From positions 4,378,501-4,442,500 of the forward strand of contig NC_135026.1 of the NCBI RefSeq assembly GCF_051020955.1: a stretch of 64,000 bases of DNA, given 5' to 3'. Position 1 is the first letter of the stretch. Every line of letters starts with the position of its first letter. The notes below the pieces were generated by a model. It ran no database searches. It saw only the letters and a list, made by a program, of their open reading frames with translations, and was not told the DNA's origin. This document shows, one piece after another, positions 1 to 9,699 of the stretch. The position numbers were made by a program, and so were the translations under genes. The DNA is from Megalopta genalis. Lineage: Eukaryota > Arthropoda > Insecta > Hymenoptera > Halictidae.

Positions 1-126
1 CGTCGCACACATTCTTTTTTCCATATATTATTATTAAATTGGTGCGCGCCGGACATGACAAACACATTTGGTAATCGCATACCATATCTGTAATTGTTAT
101 TAGTGCGATCACCTTGCAAATGCGGA

Positions 127-134
127 TATATAAA
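127..134 (+). promoter_or_regulatory. TATA box of apamin-like gene 1
   Basis: TATATAAA lies 58 bp before the ATG at 192. It sits in a block shared by the five genes of the array: a GATCACCTTG-like element, then the TATA box, then AACAYCGGCAGRA-like sequence. Confidence 0.7.
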
Positions 135-191
135 CATCGGCAGGATTTGGCAGTTTTATACGAAGAAACGTGATACCCCCACGGCCCGAAC

Positions 192-541
192 ATGTTTACA
201 AGCGTTTTCTTCTTGCCCGTTTGTTTCCTGGTGATGGTGGGCTGCGTCTGGACGGCAGCCGGAATGGTCAGCATAACCGATTATACGATATTATTTGTAA
301 TAGAATTTGCAATGTTATTTGCAATGCAATGTGCAATATCTGTTTGCAATATCGTGAAATAATGTCGTGTGTCTTCTTTCAGATGATTCCGTGCATTTGT
401 TCCTTCCCATTTGAGACGAACTGCCAGGTTAAATTGATTATATATTTGTCTATAAGTTGTCGATAAGTGTCGGTAAAAATCTCACCTATTTGCTTTCAGA
501 TGCCATGCCAAATATTGCAAGAAAAGATAAGACGAACATGA
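192..541 (+). CDS. Apamin-like secreted peptide gene 1 (3 exons)
   Basis: Exons 192-266, 383-427 and 500-541 (TGA 539-541), joined in phase 0; 53 codons. Exon 1 encodes a hydrophobic signal peptide. Exon 2 carries three cysteines as Cys-x-Cys-x7-Cys, and exon 3 adds the fourth three residues later, which is exactly the apamin spacing. Donor 1 is the less usual GTCAGC form that recurs through the array; acceptors are pyrimidine-rich TTTCAG. AATAAA is at 637-642. By family knowledge such peptides are disulphide-bridged bee-venom toxins, some of which block potassium channels; the target of this one is unknown. The C-terminal tail after the last cysteine is about ten residues, longer than in its neighbours, with no amidation Gly. 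Exon boundaries are inferred from splice consensus and comparison with the genes at 3004 and 5635. Confidence 0.78.
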
Positions 542-739
542 AACAGACGATGGCAGCAGCATGGTCGAAGACAGCGCGGGACGCCACATTGGAAACTCTC
601 TAGTGCCAAGTATATTTTATATGACTGCCACAAGAAAATAAAGAATTATTATTCCTCTGTCATTAACGCACAGTTTGTTGCACCCATACACAAGGGAAAT
701 TCAAGAGGCACTGATTTCTGGAAATATACAGGATGTCCA

Positions 740-1030
740 AAAATGATAGAGCCACCTCACAGATAACGGTTTGTAAAGTTTGCTGGCCATTATTACAGTT
801 TTCATTTTTTTTTCAATTACCGCGCACTCGAATAAAAAATCTGAGAAAATTTGAGAACACTGTTCGCGATAGTGTTTCATCGGAGAATTAATGTGCAGAC
901 AGCATAATTTTTGGTTTCCGACAAATCGGCAATGGTATGATTTTCGGTTTTTCCTTTTTCGCGACGTCTGTTTGCAACGAACAAATTTGAAAGAATTCTG
1001 CAATGTGCTGACCGTGTTCCGAAGTGTGTC
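740..1030. repeat. ~300-bp intergenic repeat, copy 1
   Basis: First of at least six copies between the apamin-like genes (others near 1480-1790, 2510-2835, 4800-5105, 5140-5470, 6140-6490). Each has a run close to GAAAAATCGGCAATTGTATG and an 'AAAAAATCTGAAAAAATTTGAGAA'-type segment. Some copies begin with a GGGTGTCCAAAAAT end typical of insect DNA-transposon remnants. It probably served as homology for unequal exchange. Short open frames across it are not genes. Confidence 0.7.
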
Positions 1031-1161
1031 TCATGTTTATCAAAATTTTAATAAGCCCGTGAACACTGAACATGTTAGATACGTTTCGTAATTGTCCATC
1101 GTTTCTGTATAATTGTCTTAAATAGTTTTCACATAAATAATTTAACCTTGTGCATGCAGAG

Positions 1162-1169
1162 TATATAAA
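1162..1169 (+). promoter_or_regulatory. TATA box of apamin-like pseudogene 2
   Basis: TATATAAA in the conserved array promoter (preceded by CCTTGTGCATGCAGAG), retained although the gene is broken. Confidence 0.65.
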
Positions 1170-1232
1170 CACCAGCAGAATTTGACATTATACCATATAC
1201 AAAATGAAACGTGATACCCTGACGGTCAAAAC

Positions 1233-1418
1233 ATGTTCGCAAGCGTTCATTCCGTCATCTAGCCTGTTTATTTACTGCTGCTGCTAAGCTGCGTCGGGAT
1301 GACAACAGCACACAGGTCAATGTAGCACACGAATCGATTATACAATATCATTTGCAACATTATTTTACAAAATGCTGCTTCGAATATTATGAACAAATGT
1401 TTTGTCTTCTTTCACCAG
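1233..1418 (+). pseudogene. Apamin-like pseudogene 2: nonsense in signal exon, exons 2 and 3 lost
   Basis: The ATG at 1233 opens a signal exon matching those at 192, 1968 and 3004, but codon 10 is TAG (1260-1262) where the sister genes have TTG. The putative donor GTCAAT at 1316 is out of the phase used by the others. The intron seed (CAATATCATTTGCAAC-like) and a TTTCACCAG-like acceptor at about 1418 remain. They run straight into a TATA-type microsatellite (about 1419-1470) and then the intergenic repeat; no cysteine exon is present. It is a dead copy with an intact-looking TATA box. Confidence 0.7.
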
Positions 1419-1479
1419 GATATATACTATATAGATATATATGCTATATAGATAGATATATGCTAGAGACACACTACAA

Positions 1480-1790
1480 AATAACGTTTAATAACAGTTT
1501 GTAAATTTTGCTGCAGCCATTATTACAGTGTTATACACATCGATGAACTCGGGTTTTATTTTTTTCGATTATCGCGCACTCGAATAAAAAATCTGAAAAA
1601 ATTTGAGAACACTGCTAGTGACAGTGTCTTATCGGAGAATTAATGTGCAAACAGTATAATTTCCGGTTTTCGAAAAATCGGCAATTGTATGATTTTTGAT
1701 TTTTCCTTCTTCGCGGTGTCAGTTCGCAGCGAAAAAATTTGGAAAAAATTCTGCAATATGTTCCCGGTGATCCTTAGCGCGCCGCATTTT
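1480..1790. repeat. ~300-bp intergenic repeat, copy 2
   Basis: Copy nearly identical to that near 5150-5470. The 1790-1900 stretch after it (AAGGCCGGTGCGCACTGCACGC-like) also recurs at 5475-5570, so the duplicated unit extends into the next promoter. Confidence 0.65.
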
Positions 1791-1903
1791 TTTTTCTAAA
1801 TTCTAGAAGGCCGGTGCGCACTGCACGCACAAAACACATTTCGTAATTGCGCACCGTATCTATATTTGCGTTAAATTGCGTGATCATCTTGTGCACGCAG
1901 GCG

Positions 1904-1911
1904 TATATAAA
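1904..1911 (+). promoter_or_regulatory. TATA box of apamin-like gene 3
   Basis: TATATAAA, with GTGATCATCTTGTGCACGCAG immediately upstream as in the other array members. Confidence 0.65.
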
Positions 1912-1967
1912 CACCAGCAGAATATAGCAGCTCATTCTAATGAACGTGGTATTCCTAGGGCCTAAAC

Positions 1968-2301
1968 ATGTTTACAAGCGTTCATTCCGTCTTCTTGCCT
2001 TTTTATTTACTAGTGATGCTAAGCTCTGTCTCGTTTGTAGCTGTGCTTGGTAATAAGGTCAGTACATCGCGCAAATCAATATTGTATACTATACAATATT
2101 ATTTACAATAATATTTGCAGTATTATTTGCAATATAATGAAAATATGTTGTTTCTTTTTTTCAGGTTGCGGATTGAGTTTGTGCTGATCCACGAGATCTC
2201 ACCTGCATTGTAAAACTGATCGTTTTCTCGTTTATACAGCGTATACACGTACGGTAAAAATCTCACCTGTTTGTTTTCTTCCTTAGTGGGAATGTGTGTG
2301 A
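1968..2301 (+). pseudogene. Apamin-like gene 3 with a stop at the first cysteine codon
   Basis: Exons 1968-2057, 2165-2209 and 2287-2301 have the same phase-0 splicing as the sister genes, and exon 2 is exactly 45 nt, as at 383 and 4480. The fourth codon of exon 2, which is the first cysteine in the sisters, is TGA (2174-2176), one base from TGT/TGC. The other three cysteines are still in place (exon 2 codons 6 and 14, exon 3 codon 3). Signal exon, splice sites, TATA box (1904) and AATAAA (2393-2398) look intact. A recent pseudogene is the simplest reading; a sequencing error at one base is possible. Confidence 0.68.
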
Positions 2302-2509
2302 ACTAACAGTGGCAGCATGGATGAAGAAACCTACGGACGCTACATTGTGAACTGTATAGTGCCACGCGTATACTATGCGACTACCATAAGAAAATAAAGA
2401 GTTGTTCTTCTTCATTGATAATGCACAATTTGTTCCACCCTTACCAATGCCATTTGCGCGTGCGAAATTCAACAGACACTAATTTCGGAAAATACATTGT
2501 ACGGCGTGT

Positions 2510-2835
2510 TCGCAAATGATAGATTCACCTGAAAAAATAACGATTTTCAAAGTTTCGATAGCCACTATTATAGTTTTACAAATGTTCATTCGTCGATGAG
2601 CTCGGGTTTTATTTTTTTCAACCGTCGCGCACACGATCAAAAAATCTGAAGAAATTTGAGAACGCTGTTCGCGATTCTGCCTAATCGCTGAATTAATTCT
2701 GGAATAACCAAATCGTTGATATTCGAGAAATCTGCAATTATTTGATTTTTGGTTTTTCATTTCTTGCGGCGACAGTTTGCGACGGCAAAATAAGTCTGAG
2801 AATATTCTGGAACATGCTGCCTGTGAAACGAAGTG
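2510..2835. repeat. ~300-bp intergenic repeat, copy 3
   Basis: A more diverged copy between genes 3 and 4. It keeps the AATCTGCAATTATTTGATTTTTGG run and the 'AAAAAATCTGAAGAAATTTGAGAACG' block. Confidence 0.6.
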
Positions 2836-2939
2836 TTCTTTTCGAAATTTTAGTAACTGATGCAACGGTCACGAAAAACGAATTTCACACCATATCTGTA
2901 ATTATTGTTGAATAGCACGATCACCTTGTGCATACAGAG

Positions 2940-2947
2940 TATATAAG
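2940..2947 (+). promoter_or_regulatory. TATA box of apamin-like gene 4
   Basis: TATATAAG preceded by CGATCACCTTGTGCATACAGAG, 57 bp before the ATG at 3004. Confidence 0.7.
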
Positions 2948-3003
2948 CACCGTCGGAATTACACATTGTATACAAAGGAAGGTGACACGCCGAGTGCCTA
3001 AGC

Positions 3004-4623
3004 ATGTTTACAAACGTTCGTTCCGTCTTCTTGTCTGTTTATTTACTGGTGATGATGGGCTGCGTCTGGATGGCAGCAGCAGAGGTCAATATTATAACAG
3101 ACGAATCGATTATAGAATATCATTTGCTATAGAGTTTGTAATATTATTTGCGATATACAATTTGAAATATTATTCGCGATACAATTGGCAGTACTATCTA
3201 CAATATTATTTGTAATATTATTTGCAATACAATTTGCAATATTATTCGCCTTACAATTTGCAGTACCATTTGCAATATTATTTGTAATATTATTTGCCTT
3301 ACCATTTGCAATATTATTCGCGATACAATTTGGAATATTATTTGAAATATTATTCGCCATATAATTTGCAGTACCATTTACAATATTATTTGAAATATTA
3401 TTCGCGATACAATTTGCAGTACTATTTGCAATATTATTTGTAATATTATTTGAAATATACAATTTGCAATATTATTCGCGATACAATTTGGAATATTATT
3501 TGAAATATTATTCGCCTTACAATTTGCAGTACCACTTGCAATATTATTTGTAATATTATTTGCCTTACAATTTGCAATATTATTCGCGGTACAATTTGGA
3601 ACATTATTTGAAATATTATTCGCCATACAATTTGCAGTACTATTTGCAATATTATTTGTAATATTATTTGCAATACAATTTGCAATATTATTCGCGATAC
3701 AATTTGGAATATTATTTGAAATATTATTCGCGATACAATTTGCAGTACCATTTACAATATTATTTCTAATATTATTTGCAATACAATTTGCAATATTATT
3801 CGCGATACAATTTGGAATATTATTTGAAATATTATTCGCCATACAATTTGCAGTACCATTTACAATATTATTTGAAATATTATTCGCGATACAATTTGCA
3901 GTACTATTTGCAATATTATTTGTAATATTATTTGAAATATTCAATTTGCAATATTATTCGCGATACAATTTGGATTATTATTTGAAATATTATTCGCGAT
4001 ACAATTTGGAATATTATTTGAAATATTATTCGCGATACAATTGGCAGTACTATTTACAATATTATTTGTAATATTATTTGCAATATAATTTGCAATATTA
4101 TTCGCGATACAATTTGGAATATTATTTGAAATATCATTCGCGATACAATTTGCAGTACCATTTGAAGTAATATTTGTAATATTATTTGCAATACAATTTG
4201 CAATATTATTCGCGATACAATTTGGAACATTATTTGAAATATCATCCGCGATACAATTTGCAGTACCATTTGCAATATTATTTGTAATATTATTTGCAAT
4301 ACAATTTGCAATATTATTCGCGATACAATTTGCAATACAATTTGCAATATTATTCGCGATACAATTTGCAGTACTACTCGCAATATTATTTGTAATATTA
4401 TTTGCAATATATAATTTGCAATATTATTTGCAACACTATTTCCAATATTATTAAAAAAATGTGGTGTGCCTTCTTACAGCCGATTTCGTGCTCTTGTAAC
4501 GCTCCAGTAGGGGCAGCATGCCGGGTAAAATTGATTATACACTTGTCTATACGTCGTATGCGAACGGTAAAAATCTCACGTGTTTGTTTTCTCTTTTAGC
4601 GACGATGCCGACCGCATGGTTGA
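3004..4623 (+). CDS. Apamin-like secreted peptide gene 4 (3 exons, expanded intron 1)
   Basis: Exons 3004-3084, 4480-4524 and 4600-4623 (TGA), phase 0; 49 codons. Exon 1 is a 27-residue signal peptide. Exon 2 places cysteines at codons 4, 6 and 14 (C-x-C-x7-C). Exon 3 adds the fourth after three residues, mostly arginine, followed by a short tail ending in Gly-stop, the usual signal for C-terminal amidation. Spacing, basic cluster before the last cysteine and amidated end are all apamin-like, making this the closest structural match in the window. Donor 1 is GTCAAT, the acceptor TTCTTACAG, and AATAAA is at 4692-4697. Intron 1 (1,395 bp) is filled with a minisatellite, against about 100 bp in the sisters. 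Known family members act on potassium channels or mast cells; the activity here is not established. Confidence 0.83.
3110..4450. repeat. Minisatellite filling intron 1 of apamin-like gene 4
   Basis: About 1.34 kb built from ~15-bp words such as CAATATTATTTGCAATACAATTTG, arranged in higher-order units of roughly 100-116 bp marked by TTCGCGATACAATTTGG. Long open frames on the minus strand made of Asn-Ile-Asn-Asn and Ile-Leu-Gln-Ile repeats are artefacts. The same word occurs two to four times in intron 1 of the sister genes (near 285-350, 2090-2140, 5750-5790), so the array grew from a resident seed. Confidence 0.9.
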
Positions 4624-4799
4624 AGAAATCACCGGACACTACATTGGACACTCTAAAGTGCCAAGTATATTTTATGTGATTGCCACAAGAAAATAAAGAG
4701 TTTCTGTTCTTTACCAATAACACACAGTTTCTTGCAACCCTTACCAAAGCCATTTATGCGTGCGAGATCTAATAGACATTGGCATCTAAAAATATGCGA

Positions 4800-5470
4800 G
4801 GTGTCCAAAAATTATAGAGCCATCTTACAAAATAACGGTTTTCAATGTTTGCTTGCTTAGTGTTATAAACGTCGATCATTTCGAGTTTTATTGTTTTCAA
4901 CTATCGCGCAACCGTTCAAAAAATCTGAAAAAATTTGAAAATACTGCTCGTGATAGTGTTTCATCGGCGAATTAATATGCGGATAGCGTGATTCCTGGTT
5001 TTCGAAAAATCGGCAATTGTATGATTTTCGGATTTTCCTCTTTCGCGACGTCTGTTTGCAACGAAAAAATCTGCAAAAATTCTGCAATATGCTCCCGGTG
5101 ATCCTCCGTTGATCCACTGATTTCTAGAAATACACAGGGTGTCCAAAAATCCTATCATTTTCGCCAGCTCACGGAATAACAGTTTGTAAATTTTGCTGAC
5201 CGTTATTACAGTTTTATAAACGTCGATGAACTCGAGTTTTGTTTTCTTCAATTATCGTGCAGTCGAATAAAAAATCTGAAAAAATTTGAGAACATTGTTC
5301 GCGATAGTGTCTCATCGGTGAATTAATGTGCAAACAGCATAATTTCCGGTTTTCGAAAAATCGGCAATTGTATGATTTTTGATTTTTCCTTTCTCGCGGT
5401 GTCAGTTTACAGCGAAAAAATTTGGAAACAATTCTGCAATATGCTCCCGGTGATCCATAGGGCGCCGCAT
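4800..5470. repeat. ~300-bp intergenic repeat, copies 4 and 5 in tandem
   Basis: Two adjacent head-to-tail copies (about 4800-5105 and 5140-5470). The second begins with ACACAGGGTGTCCAAAAATC, a transposon-like end. Confidence 0.65.
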
Positions 5471-5570
5471 TTTTTTTCTAAATTCTAGAAGGCCGGTGCG
5501 CACTGCACGCATAATTACGCACCGTATCTATAATTGCGTTAAATTGCGTGATCACCTTGTGCACGCTGAG

Positions 5571-5578
5571 TATATAAA
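5571..5578 (+). promoter_or_regulatory. TATA box of apamin-like gene 5
   Basis: TATATAAA preceded by GTGATCACCTTGTGCACGCTG, 57 bp before the shared start codon position. Confidence 0.7.
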
Positions 5579-5634
5579 CACCGGCAGAATATAGCAGAGT
5601 ATTCTAAGGAACGTGGTATTCCGACGGCCTAAAC

Positions 5635-5957
5635 ATGTTTGCAAGCATTCGTTTCTTCTTGCCTGCTTATTTCCTAGTGTTGCTGAGCTGTGCCTGGATG
5701 GCATCTGCAGCGTTTAGTTCGGTCAGTATAGCACACAAATCGGTTGTACAATATTATTTGCAGTATTATTTGCATTATTATTTGCATTATCATGGAAAAA
5801 TGTTGTGTCTTTTTTTCAGCATTGCAATTGCGAACATCCAAAAAGTGAAGCATGCCAAGTAAAATTGATTATATATAATAATTGTCTATGCATCGTATGC
5901 GAACGGTATTTAATCTCACGTATTTGTTTTCCTCTTTAGATGATATGCCCGAAATAA
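5635..5957 (+). CDS. Apamin-like secreted peptide gene 5 (3 exons)
   Basis: Exons 5635-5721, 5820-5858 and 5940-5957 (TAA), phase 0; 47 codons. Exon 1 is a signal peptide of about 25 residues with a hydrophobic core and small residues at its end. Exon 2 (13 codons) starts almost at once with a Cys-Asn-Cys motif, then seven residues and the third cysteine; exon 3 gives the fourth after three residues and then only two more residues. The spacing and the Cys-Asn-Cys element are as in the known bee toxins of this family. There is no C-terminal Gly, so the end is probably not amidated. Donor 1 is GTCAGT and AATAAA is at 6064-6069. The open frame that reads from the ATG through intron 1 to about 5862 is a read-through artefact. 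Confidence 0.83.
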
Positions 5958-6139
5958 GAAGTCCGGCAAGAAACTGGCGATGGCAGCATTGTTGAAGAAG
6001 CCTCTGGACACTACATTAGTAACTTCATAGTGCCATGTATATATTATGTGACTGCCACGAGAAAATAAAGGGCTGTTCTTCTTCCCCAATAATGGACAGT
6101 TTGTTCCACCCTTAGCAAAGCCATTTGCGAAATTCACTG

Positions 6140-6490
6140 ATTTCTAGAAATATACGGAGTGTCCAAAAATTCTATCATTTTCGCCAGATCACGGAATAAC
6201 AGTTTGTAAATTTTGCTGGCCATTGTTCTATTATCCGAAAACGTCAATTGATTCGGGTATTATTCTTTTTTCCAACTATCGCGCACCCGTACAAAAATTC
6301 TGAAAAAATTTGGGAACACTGTTCGTTACGGTATCTCATCGGAGAATTAATGCTGGACTAGCCTAATCGTTGGTTTTCGAAAAATCTTCGATTATTTGAT
6401 TTTCGATTTTTCATTTTTCGTGGCGACCGCTCGGAACGAAAAAATCTGAAAAAATTCTACAACGTGCTGCCCGCGATCCGAAGTGTGCGC
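6140..6490. repeat. ~300-bp intergenic repeat, copy 6, end of the array
   Basis: Opens with TATACGGAGTGTCCAAAAAT and ends near GATCCGAAGTGTGCGC; it marks the downstream edge of the tandem array. Confidence 0.6.
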
Positions 6491-6499
6491 ATTTTTTTT

Positions 6500-7387
6500 C
6501 AGAATTTTCGCGATCCAATTACTCGCGCAAGAATTGTTCTTGGTTACCGAGAATCGGTTCACGCTGTCCATTCATTGGCGTCGCCAGCATCGTTCGTATT
6601 GCGGCAACTGGCTGTTCGAAACCGACGTCTTGAAGTTTTATCCGGTTTTGCGCCGTCAAGCAGAAATACAGAATCAGCACCGCGGAATTTATTTACCGTG
6701 GCCGGTCCAATGAAAACGCGGCGGCGTGGCGGAATGAATTTATTGGATTCGATATCACGCAAGCCCCCGCGCTTTTGCATCCGGAGAACGAACATTGTTG
6801 CGGGATTTTTCGCGAGACAATATTGTTTATCGAAGTTTTTCATCGCGCGTAGCACGCCCGATAGACCGGGACGTGTTCCCTGTCGCGTGTAGAACGCCTC
6901 GGAATTTATTCGTTTGTGTCGCGTGCGCGGCTAATTCATGAAATGTTAAACATCGGCCGGCCTGGTAAAATGCGACCGATATTCCAAGCCTGTACTTATT
7001 TCATCGTTGGATTTACTTCCTGGATTGTTCAATACGCGACGCGGCAACGTTTCTTTTCGAACCTCGCTGAAATTCGATGTCACCGTTTATCGCATTCGAC
7101 GATTGTTGTTAATGTAGCTGCGCGATGAACGTCCACTTCCGTTCTACTTTTGAAATTATGGCGTCGCCGGATAGACGAGATTTTCCTGATTCAAATGAGT
7201 CCAAACACGACGCGAATCGCTCGAGCTCGAATCATTCTGAGAATAATATATACAGAGTGATCGAAATAACTTTATCGCTTTTTTGAAATCGGAAGAAAAT
7301 GTTCGAGAATTCTTTTCATTCGAATGAACTGGCAAATAAACAGGTAAGAACGCGGATCGAACGCTTTTGAACGCTGCTGTCGTTTAT
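6500..7387. other. Gene-free interval
   Basis: CpG-containing sequence with several overlapping short open frames on both strands (longest 142 codons at 6464-6892). None has a recognisable domain, and they overlap in conflicting frames. I see no gene here. Confidence 0.5.
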
Positions 7388-7690
7388 ACAGGGTGTCCCG
7401 AAATCATGTTAATTCCGGAAAATGAGGGGTTCCCGCGAGGTCATTTGAAGCAACTTTTTCCTCAGCGAAAATGCAATCCACGGCTCCGTTCACGAGTTAT
7501 CAACGAAAAACGCACGACGCCACGCCTCCGGCTCGTCTTCGCCCCGCCCTCGCGCTCCAATTGGCCCGCGTTTTATGCCGATAACTCGTGAACGAAGCCT
7601 CGTAGAACATTTTCGCAAAGGAGAAAGTTGCTTCAAATGATCTCAGGAACCCCTGATTTCTCAGAGGTGCCATAATTTTCGGACACCTCG
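7388..7690. mobile_element. Palindromic MITE, copy 1 (complete)
   Basis: Reference copy of the commonest element in the window. Ends ACAGGGTGTCCCGAAATCAT and its inverted counterpart ATAATTTTCGGACACC. Each arm contains an inner block close to AGCAACTTTTTCCTYWGCGAAAATG then GAGTTATYAACGAAAAA. The arms face each other across a short GC-rich core (here CCACGCCTCCGGCTCG). No open frame fits a transposase, so it must be moved in trans. About 16 copies occur in the window, some as single arms. Confidence 0.85.
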
Positions 7691-8195
7691 AATGTCCTTT
7701 CTGCGTTAACTGTCTGCGACAGTCGAAAACACAACGACGATACAATCGCGAGATAATTTTATTGCAACTCGTCCGAGGGATAACGTTGTAACCTGTCGTT
7801 GTAATGCTACGATTGCCGAGGAATGTAAAAATAACGGGATTTAACGGCGCCCAAGGTTCCGTCAAAAGCGTCAGGAAAACGTGACGGCGATAATGTTTTC
7901 CACGTAAATTCGTGATGCGTGTATTTCAACGATAAAACGTGTACCAAAGCCGAGGTAATCTTTATGGCGGACGATAACCGTTCCATGGGGAGACAGAAGT
8001 ACGTAGCTGTCAACGGCTCCGGATAGGATCGTTGCAAACCGTTTTGCAATAATATTTCCTGAACGTTTTCGTAAGATGCTCCGCGGAAACGGTGATAATA
8101 AATACGCCCGCGAAACGGCGAGTTAATAACGCTGTCACGAAACATTATTTGAGGGCCCGATTAAAATCTGAACGGCGGAAGGCTCGTGCCTCTGC
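7691..8195. other. Gene-free interval upstream of the long-loop gene
   Basis: Overlapping short open frames only. Nothing recognised except the promoter at its right edge. Confidence 0.4.
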
Positions 8196-8199
8196 CAAC

Positions 8200-8206
8200 T
8201 ATATAA
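8200..8206 (+). promoter_or_regulatory. TATA box of the long-loop gene
   Basis: TATATAA, 70 bp before the ATG at 8270. The GATCACCTTGTGCA element of the array genes is absent. Confidence 0.6.
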
Positions 8207-8269
8207 CGGGGGGGCAAACTATTTGCCAACGTTGAAAGATTAAACAAGTATCTCTGTGCAAACGGCAAC

Positions 8270-9508
8270 ATGTTCGGGCCGGTTCGCGTTGCATTCCTTT
8301 TGGTCGCTGCAATCGTTGCGATAACGATCCACACGATACCCGTTGCAGTGGCGTTGGCGGTAAGAATTTGTTCATAGTGCGAAACAACATTTCGAACGGT
8401 AATCGAGTTCAAAAGAATCGAACGGCTGCGACGTAACATTTGCTAAATATTTGTATTTTTCCAAACATTTTAAATTTTCCAAATATTTTCAATTTTTCAA
8501 ACATTTTCAATTTCACGGTCTAATTACGAATATGCGTGTATCTGTGTGAGTGTGTGTGTGTAATTATAAAGAATTTTCGATGGTAGATGTAATTACATAT
8601 AATTTTTTCAAAGAATCGTGTTTCCTTGGAAAAATGAGATTCCTCGGGCGTTACGAAGAAACTTTTTCCTTTGCGAAAATGTCGGCAAAGCCTTCGTTGC
8701 CGAGTTAATCGCGATAAACGCGGACCAATCACTACACGCCCCATCACGCTCGCTCCCTTATTGGCCCGCGTTTCTTCCTCGATAACTCGTGAACGGAGCG
8801 TCGGAGAAAATTTTCGCCGAGACAAAAGTTGCTTCGAATCGCTCGAGGAATCGTCCTCGCGCAAAATATTCTGAATATAATGGAAATTTTTGGAGTAGAT
8901 GTTACCTGGATACACGATGGACTTTCGTCCGTGATATTGATACGATATTAATACAGATATGATAGGATGCAATTTGATCGAGCAAAAATATTTAAGAAAT
9001 CGAAGGACCTGAAACATTATTTTCAGGTTGTTATGATTATTGTATGTTATGTTATTATATTGTATTGTATTGTCTTTATAGCGCCCTTGGTGTGACTGTT
9101 CGGAACGCACAAGACTTCCAAGATCACAGCGCTGTAAAGTAAGTTTCTACTGAATTATTTAACGCTATAATTAATGTAAGAATTAACTAATATAAACTAA
9201 TATAAAATAATATGAACTAGTATAAAATAATATAAACTAATATAAACTAATATAAACTAATATAAACTAATATCAATTAATATGAACTAATATCAACTAA
9301 TATAAAAAAAAATTGTGATTAAAAATACTAGAACTATTGGAAGAATTAAAAAATATCAACACATTATTTTTGATCTACTATAATTGTTACTCTCTCTCTC
9401 TCTCTCTCCCTCTCTTGGAATTGACAGAGACAATTTTTATTCTGCATAAAAATTCACATCAATAACCTCGTTAATCATTTTTAGATGATGTGCAGAAGAA
9501 CTGGCTGA
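8270..9508 (+). CDS. Divergent apamin/MCD-like secreted peptide gene with an 11-residue loop (3 exons)
   Basis: Exons 8270-8359, 9082-9138 and 9485-9508 (TGA), phase 0; 56 codons. Exon 1 is a 30-residue hydrophobic signal sequence. Exon 2 has cysteines at codons 4, 6 and 18 (C-x-C-x11-C) and is rich in Arg and Ser; exon 3 opens with two Met codons and gives the fourth cysteine after three residues, then a basic tail ending Gly-stop (likely amidation). The family frame is kept but the loop is longer than in the array genes (7) and, by my knowledge, than in tertiapin or MCD peptide (8-9). Intron 1 (722 bp) contains a MITE; intron 2 (346 bp) contains an AACTAATATA minisatellite and a CT run. AATAAA is at 9593-9598. 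Exon 3 and intron 2 were copied in the tandem duplication that begins at 9168. Confidence 0.75.
8636..8860. mobile_element. Palindromic MITE, copy 2, in intron 1
   Basis: Both arms are present (ACTTTTTCCTTTGCGAAAATG near 8660; inverted arm AAAATTTTCGCCGAGACAAAAG near 8808) but the outermost ends are missing. It lies wholly within intron 1 of the long-loop gene. Confidence 0.75.
9180..9305. repeat. AACTAATATA minisatellite
   Basis: About ten repeats of an 11-bp unit close to TATAAACTAA within intron 2 of the long-loop gene; copied at 13413-13540. Confidence 0.85.
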
Positions 9509-9699
9509 CTAATTTGAGTGCGAACCCCAAGATGGCAGCAGTTCTTAATTCGTCACATATATGTATTAAATTCAATTTGCTGTCAGTGAGAGAATAAATA
9601 AAATGAACAGGATTAACGAATATGATTTAATTAACTCTCCCTGTTTTTGTATACTGTAACACACGAAACCTTAAATGGTGCACGAATAAACACACATCG

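Noticed and set aside
2174..2176. In-frame TGA at a cysteine position as possible selenocysteine
   Set aside because: Hymenoptera are reported to have lost selenoproteins, no SECIS-like hairpin was noticed in the short 3' UTR, and a single Cys-to-stop change in one of several duplicates is simpler.
3127..4407. Long minus-strand open frames made of Asn-Ile-Asn-Asn and Ile-Leu-Gln-Ile repeats
   Set aside because: They are translations of the intronic minisatellite of apamin-like gene 4, open in more than one frame because the unit lacks stops.
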